Shown one piece after another: positions 27,514-36,009 of a stretch of 64,000 nucleotides of DNA (position 1 is the stretch's first letter; each line of letters starts with the position of its first letter). Location of the stretch: positions 62,001-126,000 of the forward strand of contig JABAAE010000014.1 in assembly GCA_014238905.1 (NCBI GenBank), in the 5' to 3' direction. Under the pieces are notes generated by a model. That model made no database searches and was not told the origin of the DNA. It saw only the letters and a list, made by a program, of their open reading frames with translations. Made by a program: the position numbers and the translations under genes. Origin of the DNA: Planctomycetota bacterium. Its GTDB lineage: Bacteria; Planctomycetota; Planctomycetia; Pirellulales; Pirellulaceae.

Positions 27514-27825
27514 TTATTGCTGACCTGGCGAACAAGCGTCGCCACACTCACCAGACTTCTCCTCCTCAAGTGTGCCGAACGCGATCCGCGCAGTGGCTGC
27601 TGTCACACCACTGTTCACCGCTGAGGTCACCGCGATCAGAGCGTTGAGTTCATCGTCGGTGAGCCCGATGCTGCGGGCCTTTTCCACCCGGTTACGGGTA
27701 CACACCTGGCAGCCGCGTGTCATCGCGACAGCCAGACCAATCAAGTGTTTTTCTCGCTCACTCAATAGCTCGGTGCTGTGAGTCTGCTGAATATGATCGA
27801 CGATCAAATTATCGTTGTAAGCCAT
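27514..27825 (-). CDS. Carboxymuconolactone decarboxylase / AhpD-like protein
   Basis: 103 residues, all helical. The core 'LIGLAVAMTRGCQVCTRNRV' contains the redox CxxC typical of AhpD-like members of the family, and 'GLTDDELNALIAVTSAVNSG' follows. AhpD-like proteins reduce peroxiredoxins or act as small disulfide reductases. The His normally found three residues after the second Cys is an Arg here (CTRNR), so activity may differ. The C-terminus carries two extra Cys (ECGDAC). It lies 25 bases after the hydratase-like gene and 22 before the thioesterase, so the three genes probably form one operon. Confidence 0.85.
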   Translation of the reverse strand: MAYNDNLIVDHIQQTHSTELLSEREKHLIGLAVAMTRGCQVCTRNRVEKARSIGLTDDELNALIAVTSAVNSGVTAATARIAFGTLEEEKSGECGDACSPGQQ

Positions 27826-27850
27826 TTCTGGTTCTCTCTTAAAATACAGG

Positions 27851-28657
27851 TTAGGAAATAAAGTTCACTTCTACGCTACCCAACGGCTGGGCGTCGACTC
27901 GGATCTGGCAACCCTCCGCAATCGGCATCAAACTCGGAGCGGATCCGGTCAGGACAATCTGCCCCGCACCAAGGCGATCGCCGCGAGTCCGCACCGCTTC
28001 GGTCAGCCACTTCAGCGATGAATTCATCGTCTGAACGAGAGCTGTCCCGGAACACTCACCAAGCAATCGATTGTTCGCAAAGATTGACAGCCCCTCTAAA
28101 TCGATACAACGTTCATTGTAAAAGTCATGGCGACTGACACCAATCCCACCAACGAACCCGGAATGAATAGCGTTGTTGGCGATCAACTCTCCTACCGACC
28201 GATGCTCACCTCGCAACACGTGGTGGTGCATCTCGACCACGGGGAACACTCGAGAAACACAATCGGGAATTCCTCCCGTACTAAAATCTTCATCGATCGG
28301 TTCCTTTGACAGTTCGACAGCCAGCTCACCTTCGATTGCAAGCTCCGCGAATCGACTCAATGGCAGCACTGCGCCCGACAAATACTGCTCTGAATCATAG
28401 AGCCGACCAGAAATACAATGATTGATTCCAAGCTGAGAACGGATAGCCTTCGACGTACAACCGACCTTGTAGCCAATCACCCGTTCTCCACGGTCGCGAC
28501 GTAATTGCGAAACAGCCGCTTGAAGCTCATACGCCTGAGCTACGTCCATCACAAGTCCTTCGGCAAACACCGTGCCGGGATGGCAGGCATCATAATCAGC
28601 AAGTTGACGGGGCGCCAAACGCTGTATCTTTGCTGAGAAAGATGTCAATCGATTCAC
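27851..28657 (-). CDS. 2-keto-4-pentenoate hydratase-like (MhpD/FAH superfamily) protein
   Basis: 268 residues from a GTG at 28657, preceded by AGGTGG at about six bases. The frame is open to 28795 upstream, but that part is unlike the family and would make the protein unusually long. The core shows 'DVAQAYELQAAVSQLRRDRG', 'IGYKVGCTSKAIRSQLGI', the metal-ligand region 'IEGELAVEL' and 'PVVEMHHHV', and 'TGSAPSLMPI' near the end. Relatives hydrate 2-hydroxypenta-2,4-dienoate in aromatic ring catabolism or decarboxylate 4-oxalocrotonate. No ring-cleavage enzyme is nearby, so the substrate is open. Confidence 0.8.
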   Translation of the reverse strand: MNRLTSFSAKIQRLAPRQLADYDACHPGTVFAEGLVMDVAQAYELQAAVSQLRRDRGERVIGYKVGCTSKAIRSQLGINHCISGRLYDSEQYLSGAVLPLSRFAELAIEGELAVELSKEPIDEDFSTGGIPDCVSRVFPVVEMHHHVLRGEHRSVGELIANNAIHSGFVGGIGVSRHDFYNERCIDLEGLSIFANNRLLGECSGTALVQTMNSSLKWLTEAVRTRGDRLGAGQIVLTGSAPSLMPIAEGCQIRVDAQPLGSVEVNFIS

Positions 28658-29148
28658 TGGCTTACCACCTTCTTCAGGCAAAATGAAGACCCTGGGTGAT
28701 CTCCTCGAGACACCCCCCAGCCGTTTTTGAAAAAAAGTCCACCTGTCACCAAGGGTGATACCACATTTACCAAAAACCCAGATCTTACCTGACAAAAAAG
28801 GATCAAAAAACCGGTCATTCCTCGCCTTGGTATGATCATTTATTTGGGACCAACTTGTCCCGCTTCACAACAAACAACATCAAAACTCAATAACATCAAA
28901 ACTTTGATTCCGCCAGTTTGCTGACCTCAAAGTAACCGTCAAGGCGACGAGGGATCTAGAGCGGGAGGAGATCCTCTCAAACAAACCCGGTTCTTTATTG
29001 GGCACAGTGACTCGCTACAACAAATTGACCGACATCAGCCATCGGCCAACACCAGCAGTTCGAGAAAGGTCTCATGCAAGACCATTGGCTCATCGACACT
29101 CCCATCTCCGGGGCCACATATCCAGCGCTGTGTTGAGGTACTGCAAAA

Positions 29149-29192
29149 GGTCGGTGTGATGGCCACATCCCCATGTTGCCATCACACCGACC
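29149..29192. repeat. Long perfect inverted repeat (15-bp stem plus 4-bp inner stem)
   Basis: GGTCGGTGTGATGGC (29149-29163) is exactly complementary to GCCATCACACCGACC (29178-29192). Inside the loop ACAT and ATGT pair again around CCCC, separated from the main stem by one mismatch. As RNA this is a very stable hairpin on either strand. No T-run follows, so a simple terminator is not indicated. Confidence 0.85.
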
Positions 29193-29234
29193 CGCACACT
29201 TCCACCGCACCAACTCGATCTACGCCTTTCTCAA

Positions 29235-29272
29235 CAACGATCAGCGAACTCAACGATCAGCGAACTCAACGA
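29235..29272. repeat. 16-bp tandem repeat, about 2.4 copies
   Basis: The unit CAACGATCAGCGAACT occurs twice head to tail (29235-29250, 29251-29266), then CAACGA. It lies in the non-coding stretch downstream of the repeat-protein gene. Confidence 0.85.
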
Positions 29273-29313
29273 CAACCCATAAGAAAAACCTAACGGTAAA
29301 AGAAGGCCAAACA

Positions 29314-29345
29314 TGGTATTTTCCATTGCCGAATGGAAAATACCA
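29314..29345 (-). terminator. Hairpin downstream of the secreted repeat-protein gene, candidate terminator
   Basis: TGGTATTTTCCATT and AATGGAAAATACCA form a perfect 14-bp stem with a 4-base loop, 17 bases after the stop codon of the minus-strand gene ending at 29363. On the minus strand the next bases are T-rich but interrupted, so it may be a terminator or an RNA-stabilising hairpin. Confidence 0.5.
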
Positions 29346-29362
29346 GCCCTCGGCCAGTCTGA

Positions 29363-29899
29363 CTATCTCCCATCTGTGAGCGTGATAATGACAACGGCAA
29401 TCAAAGCCCTTGCTTCTTTTTCGGTATAGCCTTGTTGGAGCAAGGAAAGATAGGTCCACTCGACTTTTTGGTATGGAAAAGGTTCGCCGGCGGTCTGATC
29501 ATCGTCTCCGCGTAGCATGTCGGCTAACTTTAATCCGATGTCCCTATGCTGGATCATGACAACGGCGATCAATTGGTCCGCTTCGTTCTTGGTAATCCCC
29601 TGTTGAAGGAGGGTAAAACAAGCCCACTCCCGACAATGGGTTTTTACCAATCCATCGTTAGTGTTTCGTTGTGCCGCGAAGAAGGCATTCGGGTTCACTT
29701 CGTTGTCGGCCTGCTTAAGGGTCCACTCCACTTCGGTGTAACCGAGAGTCAAATAGGTCCACTCCACTTCGGTGTAACCGAGTGGTCGGGCGAATGATCT
29801 ATCTATTTCTGAATCGGTTTGTGCCGACAGGAGTACGGGCATGGCAAAAACTGCTAATAAACCCAACATTGGGGAAAACATCTTTGGGGAAAAATTCAT
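29363..29899 (-). CDS. Small secreted protein with internal repeats, hypothetical
   Basis: 178 residues with a clear signal peptide (MLGLLAVFAMPVLLSAQ). The mature part is built from related units. GYTEVEWTYLT is followed at once by a second GYTEVEWT copy. Further on, 'CFTLLQQGITKNEADQLIAV' and 'VEWTYLSLLQQGYTEKEARA' (then LIAVVII) are two versions of one longer helical unit. A 27-bp exact DNA duplication with 36-bp spacing (29720-29782) underlies the first pair, so that copy is recent. No known family was recognised. AAGG lies eight bases before the ATG. The gene stands alone. Confidence 0.78.
   Translation of the reverse strand: MNFSPKMFSPMLGLLAVFAMPVLLSAQTDSEIDRSFARPLGYTEVEWTYLTLGYTEVEWTLKQADNEVNPNAFFAAQRNTNDGLVKTHCREWACFTLLQQGITKNEADQLIAVVMIQHRDIGLKLADMLRGDDDQTAGEPFPYQKVEWTYLSLLQQGYTEKEARALIAVVIITLTDGR
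29720..29782. repeat. In-frame 36-bp tandem duplication inside the secreted repeat protein
   Basis: Twenty-seven identical bases occur at 29720-29746 and again at 29756-29782, a 36-bp period. This adds 12 residues in frame (GYTEVEWT with spacer) and leaves the reading frame intact. Confidence 0.9.
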
Positions 29900-30053
29900 T
29901 TGAAATCCTTATCTGTAAAACTGAATGTTGTTTAGTTAAGTAGATAAACGTTTTACGTTGGGGCCGGAGACAGCCAAACTAATATTTTTTTGAAAACTTC
30001 AGTTCAGGTTTGATTAGTGAGGTGAAAACCAAGCGGCGTAACCAACGCCCAGG

Positions 30054-30080
30054 AAATCTTGAAAGCAGATTTCAAGATTT
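30054..30080. repeat. 11-bp perfect inverted repeat
   Basis: AAATCTTGAAA and TTTCAAGATTT are exact complements around GCAGA. No T-run is present on either side. It is partly enclosed by a second pair of complementary octamers, so a larger fold is possible. Confidence 0.75.
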
Positions 30081-30624
30081 GGCAAACTAACCAACCTGAT
30101 GCGGAATTCGAATCCTTCCTGGGTGCAATTACCAACAACGTGCGATCGCATTACACTTAATATTTCTCCAAAAAGCGACCTGCTATTGCCAGCTGTTCAA
30201 GGTGGGGAGTCTCATTTTGATATCACCATCTCAAAACAAGACGAAAACAATACAGACGCTTTGCAGACGTTCCCTTGGTTGACCGCATTGAGCGGTCTGG
30301 AAAACTGGATACCAACGTCGACGACCACCAAAACCATAGGAGAAAAGGAGGCTACCCGGCGACGACATTGGCCAGGATCCGGCATCTGATACTCCCCTGT
30401 GTTTCTCCCTGAAATTTTTCCAAAAATTGGAAACTGGGATGCGGAATAACGGCCACGACATGAATTTGGATTTCCTGGTTAAAACGCTGTCGTCAGGTTA
30501 CAACCGTTAACCGAACAGAGTGACTCTCCCGGCAAAAAACAGATCTTTCCTAAACAAACCGATCAACCGGTGGGGTATAAATAGAGAATCACACCTCATC
30601 AACTGCCCCAAATGAAGAAAACAC

Positions 30625-30672
30625 CGCAGAGTGAACCCAGTAGGGTCTCAGGGGGTTGCTTCACGCTCTGCG
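30625..30672 (+). promoter_or_regulatory. Imperfect hairpin in the presumed 5' leader of the sulfatase mRNA
   Basis: CGCAGAG + TGAA (30625-30635) pairs with TTCA + CTCTGCG (30660-30672) with a 2-base bulge, about 40 bases before the sulfatase start at 30713 and about 45 bases after a TATAAAT. It could affect expression. This rests on the complementarity alone. Confidence 0.4.
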
Positions 30673-30712
30673 AAGAAGTTTCCGACATAATGATATCCGG
30701 CATCAAAAAAAC

Positions 30713-32191
30713 ATGAAAACCAGCAAAAAGAGCACAGATCAACTTAAGCAGTTTCCAGTGGGTGCATCGACATCCTGCCAGCCGATCTTGTCGATCCCAA
30801 TCCTGCTGATGCTCTGGACAACAGGTGTGGCGAAGGAGGAACAGGTCACCAGACGCGACAATCGCCCCAACATCGTTTTGATCATGGCCGATGACATGGG
30901 TTATGAAGCTTTGTCGGTCAATGGCAGTGAGTCGTGCAAATCTCCCAATCTGGACAAACTGGCCGCTGAGGGTGTCCGTTTCAGCAACTGTTTTTCCAAC
31001 CCGATCTGTACGCCATCCCGTGCGAAGATCATGACAGGGCAATACAATGTGCGGAACTACGTCAAATTTGGTCTTCTTGATCGTGGCCAAACCACCTTTG
31101 CACACCAACTCAAGGCGGCCGGGTATGCCACATGCATCGCCGGCAAATGGCAACTCGGCAATCAAGCCGACTCACCACAGCACTTCGGATTCGAACAGTC
31201 CTGTCTTTGGCAACATACCCGCACGGGGCGGTCCAAAGAGGGCGGTAAGACCATCGACCGACGATTTGTTAATCCTTTACTGGAGTTCAACGGGAAAGAA
31301 AAAGACTTCGTCAACGGCCAATACGGGCCCCAGGTCTGTACCGATTTTGTTTGTGACTTTATTGATTCGAACAAGGACAAGCCATTTCTCGTTTATTTCC
31401 CCATGATCCTCACTCACTGCCCCTTCGATCCGACGCCGGATTCCTCTGACTGGGACCCAAAGCGACTCGGATCGACGACCTACAAAGGAGATCGCAAAGA
31501 CCCACAGCGTTATTTTCGGGACATGGTCGCCTATGCTGACAAACTCGTTGGTCAGGTCGTAACGCAGCTTGAAAAGTCTGGCCTGCGCGACGATACTCTT
31601 TTAATTTTTACGGGCGACAACGGTACCGACAAACCGATTGTCACGTCGTGGAACGGTACCCAAGTCGTCGGTGGCAAGGGAAGCATGACCGATATGGGGA
31701 CCCGGGTGCCGTGTCTTGCCAGCTGGCCAGCCGGCATCAAGCAAACCGGACGGGTCGTTGACGATCTGGTCGAGTTCTGTGACGTACTGCCGACCCTCTG
31801 TGAAGTTGCCGGAGCCGAACTGCCAAAGAACTACCCCGGCGACGGTTCCAGCATCGTCCCGATCCTCCAAAACAAGGCGGGTATTCGCAAAAAGGAATGG
31901 ATCTACATTTGGTATCGTGGTCAGGTCATGGTTCGCAACAAACAGTATTCGCTGGTTGCCAAAATTGACGGCAGCAATGCCCGGCTCACTCGCTACAAGG
32001 GGCCCTTTGATGGGAAGAAAATCGCGGCGTCCGATCTTTCAAAACCAGAAAAGCTCATCAAGCGAGAATTCCAGGCTACGGCGGCCCGCCTGGCTAAGAC
32101 CCGCCTTTCCAGTGTCAGCCAGGAGGGCCGGTCTCAGGTGGAACAGCCTAAAAAGAATCGCAAGAAAGCCGCCAAAAAAACAATCGAGTAG
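30713..32191 (+). CDS. Formylglycine-dependent sulfatase (arylsulfatase family)
   Basis: 492 residues from the ATG at 30713. The frame is open from 30656, but the hydrophobic export segment (ILSIPILLMLWTTGVA) argues for the later start. Family S1 marks are complete: 'PNIVLIMADDMGYEA' with the metal Asp pair, 'NPICTPSRAKIMTGQYNVRN' whose Cys99 in CTPSR would be converted to formylglycine, 'AGKWQLG', and 'IFTGDNGTDKP' with the distal Asp-Asn metal ligands. It hydrolyses sulfate esters, probably on sulfated polysaccharides in the periplasm or outside. The substrate cannot be read from the sequence. The C-terminus is lysine-rich. A ThuA-like gene follows after about 97 bases on the same strand. 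Confidence 0.95.
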   Translation: MKTSKKSTDQLKQFPVGASTSCQPILSIPILLMLWTTGVAKEEQVTRRDNRPNIVLIMADDMGYEALSVNGSESCKSPNLDKLAAEGVRFSNCFSNPICTPSRAKIMTGQYNVRNYVKFGLLDRGQTTFAHQLKAAGYATCIAGKWQLGNQADSPQHFGFEQSCLWQHTRTGRSKEGGKTIDRRFVNPLLEFNGKEKDFVNGQYGPQVCTDFVCDFIDSNKDKPFLVYFPMILTHCPFDPTPDSSDWDPKRLGSTTYKGDRKDPQRYFRDMVAYADKLVGQVVTQLEKSGLRDDTLLIFTGDNGTDKPIVTSWNGTQVVGGKGSMTDMGTRVPCLASWPAGIKQTGRVVDDLVEFCDVLPTLCEVAGAELPKNYPGDGSSIVPILQNKAGIRKKEWIYIWYRGQVMVRNKQYSLVAKIDGSNARLTRYKGPFDGKKIAASDLSKPEKLIKREFQATAARLAKTRLSSVSQEGRSQVEQPKKNRKKAAKKTIE

Positions 32192-32288
32192 GATGAACTC
32201 TGGCGGTTGCGCAAAATCAGGAATGAGCCATCCCGAAAAAAGACAAACACAAATACACGACTACACAACTTCACAAAGGAAAACCCGA

Positions 32289-33317
32289 ATGCGGAAACGA
32301 TATCTCCTCCTGATGACCACTGGGCTTTTGATGATGCAACTAACCACCGTTGCCGAGGAATGGGTCGTCTACGAAGGCGATTCCGGACCTGGCAAAGGAC
32401 AGCACATTCTGTTTATTGCATCCGACCATGAGTATCGGGGCGAAGAGACATGCCCGGCTATCGCTCGAATCCTTGCCAAGCGGTATGGATTTAAATGCAC
32501 CGTGCTCTTCGGCCAAACCTCCGAAGGATACATCAAGCCCGGTTCTTCCACGATTCCGGGGATCGATGCCATCGACGATGCCGACATGCTCTTTCTTTTT
32601 CTTCGGTTCGTCAAACCCAACGACCAATGGATGGAAAAATTTGAAAGCTATTTCGATCGTGGTGGTCCTGTTCTGGGACTGCGAACGACGACCCATGCCT
32701 TTAATGGAATCAAGGGCAAATACGCTAAATATAATTACAAAGGGACGAAAGATTACGTTGGCGGATTTGGACGTCAGATTCTCGGTGAAACCTGGAACCC
32801 AAGCCTGGGTGCTGGACATTATGGATCGAATCACAGGTACGCCACCGCCATGCATGTGGTCCCCCAACAAGCAAACCATCCGGTGATGCGAGGCGTCAAA
32901 GACATGCATGCCATGGCCGGGGCTTATTCAGCCGTACCGATGCCAAACTCGGTCATCCTTGCCAACAACCGGGTGCTCTCCTCGATGAAGGTCGGCGCGG
33001 AACCGCTGCCCAACAAAAAACCGCAACCCGCTGCCTGGGTAAGAACCTATAAATCCACTTCCGGCGAAGAAGGTCGCGTATTCTGCTCTACTCAAGGAGC
33101 CTCCGAAGATATTCTCAGCGAAGGCGTCCGACGCATGATCGTCAACGCCACGTTGTGGTGTATGGGAATGGAGGATGCGATCAAAGCGGATGCCAACGTA
33201 TCACTTGTGGGTCCTTATCATCCAACGACCTTCAGCTTTAAGCCCTCGATCACAGATGCCAAGCCTGACGACATCAAAGGCTGGGACACCCCCATCCTCA
33301 AACCAAAAAAACAATGA
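32289..33317 (+). CDS. Secreted ThuA-like (trehalose utilisation/GATase-like fold) protein
   Basis: 342 residues from the ATG at 32289, with AAAGGA eight bases upstream. The frame is open far into the sulfatase gene, so the first signal peptide (YLLLMTTGLLMMQLTTVA) sets the start. The chain shows the ThuA pattern: 'HILFIASDHEYRGEETCPAI' at the start of the domain, 'DADMLFLFLRFVKPNDQW', 'YFDRGGPVLGLRTTTHAF' and 'GRVFCSTQGA..'. ThuA-like domains resemble class I glutamine amidotransferases, and in planctomycetes they often accompany sugar-degrading genes. It is probably co-transcribed with the sulfatase. Catalytic role unproven. Confidence 0.88.
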   Translation: MRKRYLLLMTTGLLMMQLTTVAEEWVVYEGDSGPGKGQHILFIASDHEYRGEETCPAIARILAKRYGFKCTVLFGQTSEGYIKPGSSTIPGIDAIDDADMLFLFLRFVKPNDQWMEKFESYFDRGGPVLGLRTTTHAFNGIKGKYAKYNYKGTKDYVGGFGRQILGETWNPSLGAGHYGSNHRYATAMHVVPQQANHPVMRGVKDMHAMAGAYSAVPMPNSVILANNRVLSSMKVGAEPLPNKKPQPAAWVRTYKSTSGEEGRVFCSTQGASEDILSEGVRRMIVNATLWCMGMEDAIKADANVSLVGPYHPTTFSFKPSITDAKPDDIKGWDTPILKPKKQ

Positions 33318-33350
33318 GGCATACAGGGGAGCAATGAAGCATACAGGGGA
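33311..33350. repeat. 20-bp tandem duplication at the 3' end of the ThuA-like gene
   Basis: ACAATGAGGCATACAGGGGA is followed at once by GCAATGAAGCATACAGGGGA (two differences). The first copy contains the TGA stop of the ThuA-like gene, so the duplication created a second CAATGA after the gene end. Confidence 0.85.
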
Positions 33351-33402
33351 GGATCGTTTGAGCTAATCAAAACAGGCTGTGGCTGAAAAACGAGGTCCCG
33401 GT

Positions 33403-36009
33403 TTAGCGCTTTCGAAACGCGTCACTCATTACAACGGCGATGAGCAGGTCCCGCAGTCGGTACCCCTTTTTTATTCCCAGGGCCGCCACTTGTTCGACGG
33501 CGGCCTGATCTTGGAATGTCATGGTGCGCCCAGTTGCATAAGTGAGGAGTTTTTCGGCGAGCGCCTCGGTAAACCGTTCCTTATGCTCAAGGAGATGACG
33601 TTTGAGACCCCGTTCATCCTGAAACTCCTCGCCGGTTGGCAGCTGCCCCAAACCATCAACAGGAACGCCCTTTCCGCCACGAGCCGGATACCGCAACCGG
33701 TAACCACCGATAGGATCGTAGTATTCCAATGCAAACCCTGCCGGATCGATCTTTTTGTGGCAGTCAGCGCAAGCCGAGACGGTCCGATGCTTTTGAAGCT
33801 GAGCACGAATCGAGACTGCCCCCCGTGTATCTGGCTCAAGAGGCTCTACATCCGGTGGGGGTGGCGAGGGTGGTGTCCCCAGCAGGTTCTCCAGCACCCA
33901 GACTCCCCGCACGACGGGTGAAGTCTCGATACCGTTGGCAGTCAAAGTAAGAATGCTACCCTGTCCAAGTAGCCCTCCGCGGCGGTGTTCGGGTTTCAGG
34001 GCCACCTTGCGAAAGCGTTCACCTCGAACCCCCTCAATGTCGTAATGAGCGGCCAACGCATCGTTGACCCAGATGTAATCACTGTCGATTAGATTGAGAA
34101 TCGATCCATTGCTTTCCAGCAGATCAGCAAAAAACGTCCGCGTCTCTTTCTTGAAAAGCAGTTCAAGTCGATCTCTGTAATAATCGCCGAATGCCTTAGG
34201 GTCGGGAGGCATCGAACCAAGAGTATTGATCCGCAACCAGCTATCGGTAAAGTGCTCGACAAAACCTCGTGATTTTTCGTCACTGAGCAGACGGTCCACC
34301 TGATCCGCCAGCGCCTTTCGATCCCTTAGCTGACCGGACGCCGCCGCCGCGATCAGCTCTTCATCCGGCATCGAACTCCACAGAAAATAAGACAATCGCG
34401 AAGCGAATTCAAACGGTTCCAGATTCGCATCAGCCTGATCATTGCCTTCATCGAGGTAAAGAAATCGTGGCGAAGTGAGAATCCCCGCCAGTCCGAGTTT
34501 GATCGCGTTGGCATGTGACTCCCCGCCGCCAATGCGATGACGAATAAAATCGATGTAGTGCTCGACCTCCTTCGCCTCAACCGGTCGCCGAAAAGCACGC
34601 GACGCAAAACGGGCGACTGCCTCCTCAAGGTTCACCTTGACTGCGTCGGTCTCCTGGCCGAACAACAGACGATGGCTGGTTGGCGGCCACTGATCGAAGA
34701 ACGGACCCGCGATGTCCATGCTCCAGATGCGAATTCGCGGCCCATGGTAGACCTCCGAGAGGAGCTTGTTGTTTTTATTCTTCAAGAGCTTGGCAACGAT
34801 CGCCTTGTCCGGCAGGTTTCCCAACCTTGCAGAATCCAATTGCGTTTTCGTGGCACGGATCACTTCGGGATGGTGTTTTTCGGCAACCCTTCGGATATTT
34901 CCTTTGGAACTGATACCGTTGACCCAGCTGACAAATGGGATTGCCCCTTTTTGCAGCCAGACTCGCTGTGTGAAAAATTGGGGATGACGATCGGGAAGAT
35001 CCCATACTTTCACCAGTCGCCGCTGGTCAGCGGCTGTTTTGTCAAGCAGGCGTTCCTCCGGCGCTATCCAAAGCGCCATCTTCAGGGGATAAACCTGAAA
35101 ACGATCAAACTCTTGATGCTCGTAGCGGTGATCCAGACGATTGGCTGCGGCGGCGCGTAATCGGATGGTATACCAACCATCCGCTGGAACGCCTCCCAAG
35201 CGTACAAATGCCTTCACATAATTGGCGTGACGTTCACTGGGTTGACCGTGTCCGATTTCCAGAAAATCGTCATTAACAATCAACCGCCATGTGACCGGCG
35301 CACGCTCATAAGACCTGACACCATTAAAATCCTTGCCGCTATACTGCCAAACCTGTGATTGTGGCCGAGGCACATCAAAAAAGACCGCTTTGTCCAAGGC
35401 CTCTTGGGCAACCTCCACGTAACGCTGCAATTGATAATTGGAAAGGGTGAGCGTTTCGCCATTATTGTCAAAACCGTGGTCAGTGGCGTCAGCTGGAAAA
35501 TCACTCGTCGGATCAAACGCCTCAATGTGCAGTCCCAGCAAATCGCGCAGTGTATTCCGGTACTCAGTCCTGTTTTGCCGTCGCAACGTGGTTGTTGTCG
35601 GCTGTTTGGCACTTGAAATCTCGTTGAGATAGCGAGTAATCGACTCAACAACCTGACGCGTCTTTTCCGCCGGTGGGGAGGCAATGCCTTTTCCCTCGGG
35701 CGGCATCTCACCCCGGTTAATCGCATTCAATACGTCCTCCAGTAAATCGCCTGTCTCGTCATCCGCGGCCGGATTGACTTGGAACTGATCCAGTCGGCGA
35801 CCACCTTTCTGCAAGGCGTCCGCGTGACAGCGATAGCAAAATTGTTTCAAGTACTCTCCGACTATTGGTGAGAGCATTGAATCGTCTTGTTCATCAGCCG
35901 AAATCTGTCGGTCAAGGACAAAGCTGCCGGTTACGGCGAAGACGAAAATGAAAATCCCCATGGTGCGACCGCCTAAGCGACCGCGACTTACTGAAGGCGG
36001 GTTCATCAT
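33403..36009 (-). CDS. Secreted cytochrome-like protein, PSCyt3-DUF1587-DUF1592-DUF1588-DUF1585
   Basis: 868 residues. A hydrophobic export segment (MGIFIFVFAVTGSFVL) precedes the haem-type motif CYRCH at residues 58-62. The usual order follows: DUF1587 ('RRQNRTEYRNTLRDLLGLHI'), a carbohydrate-binding-like middle region, DUF1592 ('ASRLSYFLWSSMPDEELIAA'), DUF1588 ('HRRGGLLGQGSILTLTANGI') and DUF1585 with a second CADCH motif ('HKKIDPAGFALEYYDPIGG'). Its start overlaps the stop of the DUF1552 gene by ATGA and has GGAGG nine bases upstream. The pair is the common planctomycete partnership. Enzymatic role unknown. Confidence 0.93.
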   Translation of the reverse strand: MMNPPSVSRGRLGGRTMGIFIFVFAVTGSFVLDRQISADEQDDSMLSPIVGEYLKQFCYRCHADALQKGGRRLDQFQVNPAADDETGDLLEDVLNAINRGEMPPEGKGIASPPAEKTRQVVESITRYLNEISSAKQPTTTTLRRQNRTEYRNTLRDLLGLHIEAFDPTSDFPADATDHGFDNNGETLTLSNYQLQRYVEVAQEALDKAVFFDVPRPQSQVWQYSGKDFNGVRSYERAPVTWRLIVNDDFLEIGHGQPSERHANYVKAFVRLGGVPADGWYTIRLRAAAANRLDHRYEHQEFDRFQVYPLKMALWIAPEERLLDKTAADQRRLVKVWDLPDRHPQFFTQRVWLQKGAIPFVSWVNGISSKGNIRRVAEKHHPEVIRATKTQLDSARLGNLPDKAIVAKLLKNKNNKLLSEVYHGPRIRIWSMDIAGPFFDQWPPTSHRLLFGQETDAVKVNLEEAVARFASRAFRRPVEAKEVEHYIDFIRHRIGGGESHANAIKLGLAGILTSPRFLYLDEGNDQADANLEPFEFASRLSYFLWSSMPDEELIAAAASGQLRDRKALADQVDRLLSDEKSRGFVEHFTDSWLRINTLGSMPPDPKAFGDYYRDRLELLFKKETRTFFADLLESNGSILNLIDSDYIWVNDALAAHYDIEGVRGERFRKVALKPEHRRGGLLGQGSILTLTANGIETSPVVRGVWVLENLLGTPPSPPPPDVEPLEPDTRGAVSIRAQLQKHRTVSACADCHKKIDPAGFALEYYDPIGGYRLRYPARGGKGVPVDGLGQLPTGEEFQDERGLKRHLLEHKERFTEALAEKLLTYATGRTMTFQDQAAVEQVAALGIKKGYRLRDLLIAVVMSDAFRKR

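Larger units (their letters stand above)
28658..29313. other. Intergenic region with strong hairpin and tandem repeat, no gene
   Basis: About 650 bases between the hydratase-like gene (which reads leftward) and the small repeat-protein gene. It contains a perfect 15-bp inverted repeat (29149-29192) and a 16-bp tandem repeat (29235-29272). Short open frames (28995-29213 -, 29173-29379 +) show no protein-like features and are explained by the inverted repeat. Confidence 0.45.
29900..30712. other. Intergenic region upstream of the sulfatase, structured but no gene
   Basis: About 810 bases. It holds an 11-bp perfect inverted repeat (30054-30080), flanked by an outer complementary pair CCCAGGAA / TTCCTGGG (about 30047-30054 and 30115-30124), and an imperfect hairpin in the presumed sulfatase leader (30625-30672). 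A TATAAAT at about 30577-30583 could be a -10. The frames open here carry no recognisable protein motif. Confidence 0.45.

Noticed and set aside
29235..29272. Possible start of a CRISPR array
   Set aside because: The 16-bp units are directly tandem with no spacers, and no cas genes are present.
30085..30125. tRNA-like stretch with TTCGAATCC and outer complementary octamers
   Set aside because: The T-arm does not pair correctly and no anticodon or D arm can be drawn; the TTCGAATCC appears accidental.
32340..32909. 189-codon minus-strand frame opposite the ThuA-like gene
   Set aside because: It lies wholly opposite a confident gene and lacks any protein motif.
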